A stretch of DNA of 64,000 nucleotides, taken from the NCBI GenBank assembly GCA_009780135.1, contig WRAP01000001.1:186001-250000 (forward strand), given 5' to 3'. Within the stretch, counting starts at the first letter, position 1. Every line of letters begins with the position of its first letter. This document shows, in pieces, positions 61,501 to 64,000 of this stretch. The position numbers and the translations under genes were made by a program. The notes under the pieces are model-generated. The model was not told where the DNA came from. It worked only from the letters and a program-made list of their open reading frames with translations, and did no database searches. This stretch comes from Bacillota bacterium. GTDB lineage: Bacteria > Bacillota > Clostridia > Christensenellales > Pumilibacteraceae.

Positions 61501-62624
61501 AATTCGTTATTAGCATAAACAAACTTATCAAACGGCCACCTAGGTAACTTAACCGCAACATAATCTAGCGTTGGCTCAAAGGCAGCGTAAGTTGTGCCGG
61601 TAACAGCATTCTTAATCTCGTCTAATGTATAGCCAATTGCAACCTTTGTAGCAACTTTAGCTATAGGATAGCCAGTTGCTTTACTAGCAAGTGCTGAAGA
61701 TCTACTAACCCTAGGGTTAACCTCAATTACGGCATAATCAAAGTTGTCAGGATTTAACGCTAATTGCACATTACAACCACCCTCAACCCCTAGAGACTCA
61801 ACAATATCAAGCGAAGCTGTGCGTAGCATTTGATATTCTCTATCGCTAAGAGTAACAGCAGGAGCTATAACATAGCTATCGCCGGTATGAATGCCCACAG
61901 GGTCGAAATTTTCCATAGAACAAACAATTATAGCGTTGCCGGCACTATCACGCATAACCTCAAATTCAATTTCTTTCCAACCTGCAATAGATTTTTCTAC
62001 TAAAATTTGATTGATAGGGGATAGCATTAGCCCATTAGAAGCAATCTCTCTAAACTGTTTTTCATCTTTGGCGATTCCACCGCCTGCTCCGCCCATAGTG
62101 AAAGCAGGGCGAATAATAACAGGAAAGCCTAAGCGTTTAGCAATGATAACAGCGTCTTCTAAATCAGTCGTAACAGCACTCGGCACGCAAGGCTGACCAA
62201 TAGATAACATAGTATCCTTAAATATTTGTCTATCTTCAGCTCGGTCAATAGTCTCTGGCAGAGAGCCAAGCAACTTAACATCGTATTTATCTAGAAATCC
62301 GCTTTTAGCTAACTGCATACTTAGCGTTAGTCCTGTTTGACCGCCTAGTCCCGATAAAATACTATCAGGTCGCTCTTTTTTAATAACTCTTTTAACTGTT
62401 TCTAGCGTAAGTGGCTCTATGTAAATTATGTCCGCAATATTATTATCGGTCATAATAGTGGCAGGATTAGAGTTTATAAGTACAATCTCTATACCCTCTT
62501 GCTTAAGCACTCTACACGCTTGCGTGCCTGCGTAGTCAAATTCGGCCGCTTGTCCGATTACTATAGGTCCTGAGCCTATAACTAATACTTTTTTAATGTT
62601 TTTATTTAATGGCATTTTTTTCAC
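58590..62624 (-). CDS. carB-dapF: Carbamoyl-phosphate synthase large chain fused to diaminopimelate epimerase
   Basis: This 1,344-residue bifunctional protein has CarB in residues 1 to about 1055: two ATP-grasp halves (VLVIGSGPIVIGQAAEFDYAG at the first, VVLGSGPIRIGQGIEFDY near 545 at the second), the oligomerisation region between, and the allosteric MGS-like domain (about 930-1055) ending NTELVDINQM. DapF, which turns LL-DAP into meso-DAP, follows with almost no linker from residue 1061 (FTKMHGLGNDY). Both epimerase cysteines are there: Cys1134 in SNMCGNAIRC and Cys1286 in ACGTGACA. The dapF part has no start codon with a ribosome site of its own. The start is GTG at 62624, with MPLNK at 62615 as alternative. 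carA precedes it on the same transcript. Confidence 0.96.
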   Translation of the reverse strand: MKKMPLNKNIKKVLVIGSGPIVIGQAAEFDYAGTQACRVLKQEGIEIVLINSNPATIMTDNNIADIIYIEPLTLETVKRVIKKERPDSILSGLGGQTGLTLSMQLAKSGFLDKYDVKLLGSLPETIDRAEDRQIFKDTMLSIGQPCVPSAVTTDLEDAVIIAKRLGFPVIIRPAFTMGGAGGGIAKDEKQFREIASNGLMLSPINQILVEKSIAGWKEIEFEVMRDSAGNAIIVCSMENFDPVGIHTGDSYVIAPAVTLSDREYQMLRTASLDIVESLGVEGGCNVQLALNPDNFDYAVIEVNPRVSRSSALASKATGYPIAKVATKVAIGYTLDEIKNAVTGTTYAAFEPTLDYVAVKLPRWPFDKFVYANNELGTQMKATGEVMSIADTFEEALLKAVRGAELGLTDLNMPKLAKVSNEQLHTMMVKATDERLFAVYEAMKRGLTIDQLFEITKIDRWFLHALKRILDADLTEKSNPAIHTPNKKVKFETELPQTDKLIYKMVDTCAAEFEAKTPYFYSITQGTENEALPFIAKSKKKRIVVLGSGPIRIGQGIEFDYACVHSVWTLKKMGYEVIVINNNPETVSTDFDTADRLYFEPLYIEDVMRIIEIEKPIGVICAFGGGTAIKLANKLAQRGVNIIGTSADIIDTCEDRERFEDLLERLDIKRPKGYAIKTLEEALESAKKLGFPVLMRPSYVLGGQNMIIAFNQKDVAEYMEIILRKTQDNPILIDKYLMGQEIEVDAICDGNDILLPGIMEHVERTGVHSGDSIAVYPPPNVDDRLSQRIYDLTKKICNALDVRGLLNIQYVLYEGEIYVIEVNPRASRTVPYISKVTGIPMCELATRVSVGEKLKDLGYKSGFAKVPPYTAVKVPVFSFEKLVGLDTHLGPEMKSTGEVLGIGKNLEEALYKGLLAAGYKMKKQRDGGVFISVRDSDKPEIVNLAEKFIKLGFTIYSTKGTANFLKEKGITAKVVEKIKDCPKNNTENLLQSGKVQYVISTSERGRDPLLDDVKIRRKAVMLGIPCLTSIDTATALANSMLSNFSEFNTELVDINQMRTERLKLPFTKMHGLGNDYIYIDCLDGKWINGPESLAVTLSDRNTGIGGDGVVLIAKSEVADAKMRMYNLDGSESNMCGNAIRCVGAYLYNKGIVKKTDITIETLAGIKELDLITKNGIVSSVKVNMGKADLSPEKIPVRLKANKDGAVINKTIEVGGKEYNITTVSMGNPHAVIFVDNVAKINLEKVGPLFEYNELFPERVNTEFVEIVGKNRLKMRVWERGSGETKACGTGACAVAVASVLNGHCDKSRDILIELPGGILKICCNDFNNVYMTGGASKVYEGQVEI

Positions 62625-62685
62625 TATGAAAACCTATTTTTAATAATAGCATTTTCGTCAAACTAGCTATTCTTTATATTTGTAA

Positions 62686-63816
62686 CTAGTTTTTAGCCTC
62701 CTTGTGTATTGAAATTCTATCTAAAAATCTATCGAACAGGTAAGTTGTATCTAATGAACCGCCTCTAGCCGGCTGAAATTGTACTGAGAATGAAACCCCA
62801 TAATCTAAGCCCTCACAAGTGCTGTCGTTTACATTTATAAATGATGATTTATCTGTTACAACCGTATAGCCGTGATTTTGATTAGTTAAGTATAGCTTGC
62901 CAGTAGTCACTTCTTTTACAGACTGACAGCCACGATGACCGAACTTCAGTTTTTTAATTTTATATCCCTTAGCAAGTGCCATAAGTTGATGTCCTAAGCA
63001 AACTCCAAACATAGGAATGTTAGTTTCAAATAATTTTTTAATTAGCTCCACAATTGGCAAGTTGCATTTTTCGCTTGGGTCACCGGGACCATTACTAAGC
63101 ATAATTCCATCGGGATTATAAGCTAAAATATCCTCTAACTTAACATCAACTCCAAATGATTTAATACTGCAACCTCTGGCGATAAGAGCATTAGCAAGCC
63201 CTGCTTTAGAGCCAAAATCAAGTAGAGCAATGCGGTAATTAACGGGATTATCTATGTGTTTTTGCTCCATTTTAAGTGCTAACGGCTCTACTACACTAGG
63301 TATGTCAGATATACCTAGCTTAGAAACGCTAGGAACAGCATTAGCTAAAACATAGCTTTTAGCTTCCTTTTTATCGGCATCAGTGGGTGGTTTAGTGATA
63401 ATTTTACCGTTCATAACACCTGCGTCTCTAATAATCTTAGTAAGCATTCTAGTATCTATACCGCAAATTCCAACAATATTTTGTTTTTTCAAAAATTCAT
63501 CTAAGCCATACTGGCATCTAAAATTAGATGGGTTTTCGCAAAGATGCTTTACTATGTAGCCTTTAGCAGAGATAGTATCTCTTTCAAAATCCGCTTCTAT
63601 TGTGCCGTAGTTGCCGATAAGCGGAAATGTTTGGCAAATAATCTGGCCATAAAAATTAGGATCGGTAAGCGTTTCGAGATAACTACCCATACCGGTAGTA
63701 AAGACAATTTCGCCGGTAATTTCACCGATTGCACCAAATGCTTGTCCTTCAAAAACTGTTCCGTTTTCGAGAAGAAGGTATGCTTTTTGTTTTTTTTCTT
63801 TTTTTTGTTGTTCCAT
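62686..63816 (-). CDS. carA: Carbamoyl-phosphate synthase small chain with altered glutaminase site
   Basis: This 376-residue small subunit normally releases ammonia from glutamine for CarB. The N-terminal domain (TGMGSYLETLTDPNFYGQII) and the class I amidotransferase domain are complete, and nucleophile Cys273 is present in GVCLGHQ. The family word QFHPEASPGP is replaced by QFQPARGGSL, so the catalytic His is Gln348 and the catalytic Glu is Ala350. By comparison with E. coli CarA (Cys269, His353, Glu355), glutamine hydrolysis should be lost or very weak, leaving ammonia as the nitrogen donor. AAGGAG precedes the ATG. A basic ten-residue N-terminal extension is extra. Confidence 0.93.
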   Translation of the reverse strand: MEQQKKEKKQKAYLLLENGTVFEGQAFGAIGEITGEIVFTTGMGSYLETLTDPNFYGQIICQTFPLIGNYGTIEADFERDTISAKGYIVKHLCENPSNFRCQYGLDEFLKKQNIVGICGIDTRMLTKIIRDAGVMNGKIITKPPTDADKKEAKSYVLANAVPSVSKLGISDIPSVVEPLALKMEQKHIDNPVNYRIALLDFGSKAGLANALIARGCSIKSFGVDVKLEDILAYNPDGIMLSNGPGDPSEKCNLPIVELIKKLFETNIPMFGVCLGHQLMALAKGYKIKKLKFGHRGCQSVKEVTTGKLYLTNQNHGYTVVTDKSSFINVNDSTCEGLDYGVSFSVQFQPARGGSLDTTYLFDRFLDRISIHKEAKN

Positions 63817-64000
63817 TTTTGCTCCTTATGTTTATGGGGTTATATTTTGAGTATTCTTTTGTTGGATTATTGTAAAGGTAAAAAGAATAAAAAAAACGGT
63901 CGTCAATTCCCAAAAGGAAAAGTCAACCGCTAAAATAATAAATAAAATATTGAAGTATGGCACTTTGTGTGTGCCTTAATTGAGTTTGTGTTTGAAGTTT

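Noticed and set aside
63817-64000. A pyrimidine or arginine riboswitch or attenuator before carA
   Set aside because: Only a short GGCAC/GTGCC hairpin near 63959-63975 and an imperfect palindrome near 63897-63931 are visible; neither forms an attenuator with a T run before the gene.

Overview
The window comes from a low-GC, endospore-forming, anaerobic member of the Firmicutes, most likely an uncultured Clostridia lineage. Four things point there: a germination protease (gpr), Mini-III RNase, RqcH, and an anaerobic ribonucleotide reductase under NrdR-type boxes. The organism makes meso-diaminopimelate through LL-diaminopimelate aminotransferase (DapL) plus DapF. The assignment rests on gene content only; no 16S or other phylogenetic marker was compared.

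Layout. (1) 46-438 is mrnC, with a promoter that predicts a leaderless mRNA. (2) 714-24335 is a 23-kb same-strand locus. It holds two giant Big2 (Ig-like) lipoproteins, a CotH-family lipoprotein with Listeria-Bacteroides-type repeats, a membrane protein carrying the same repeat type, a MoxR AAA+ ATPase, a DUF58 protein, two membrane VWA proteins and a small DUF2188 protein. It reads as a dedicated MoxR/DUF58/VWA apparatus serving large surface proteins and is one candidate for an undescribed system. (3) 24694-34107 is a tightly packed, less AT-rich accessory block of small stress and repair genes: nitroreductase, alpha/beta hydrolase, a second RNase III-like protein, AlkC, DUF3788 twice, DUF3781, two PNPOx proteins (one fused to HTH and zinc ribbon), a methyltransferase and NTF2-like. 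It contains at least two frameshifted genes and ends near a tRNA-Asn. (4) 34647-42432 carries a CASTOR/POLLUX-like channel, nrdD, rsmA, a membrane protein and a D,D-carboxypeptidase. (5) 42550-47189 (minus strand) is a three-gene unit: a DUF2357-like protein, a lipoprotein, and a McrB-type ATPase with about eight membrane spans. (6) 47406-54807 holds parE-like topoisomerase, a HIT protein, a pseudogene with two in-frame stops, rpsT with an 83-residue tail and an unusual leader, gpr, a membrane protein and a repeat protein. (7) 54835-63816 (minus strand) holds rqcH, a membrane protein, dapL, a carB-dapF gene fusion, and a carA that lacks two of the three glutaminase triad residues.

How the genes connect. 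carA and carB-dapF form one transcription unit. dapL, the next gene, makes the LL-DAP that the fused DapF domain epimerises, so carbamoyl phosphate and cell-wall precursor synthesis are physically linked here. The two AAA+ loci (MoxR with VWA proteins, and membrane McrB with DUF2357) each pair an ATPase with lipoproteins and membrane partners. This suggests envelope functions rather than DNA restriction. No prophage, insertion sequence, integrase or CRISPR array was seen.
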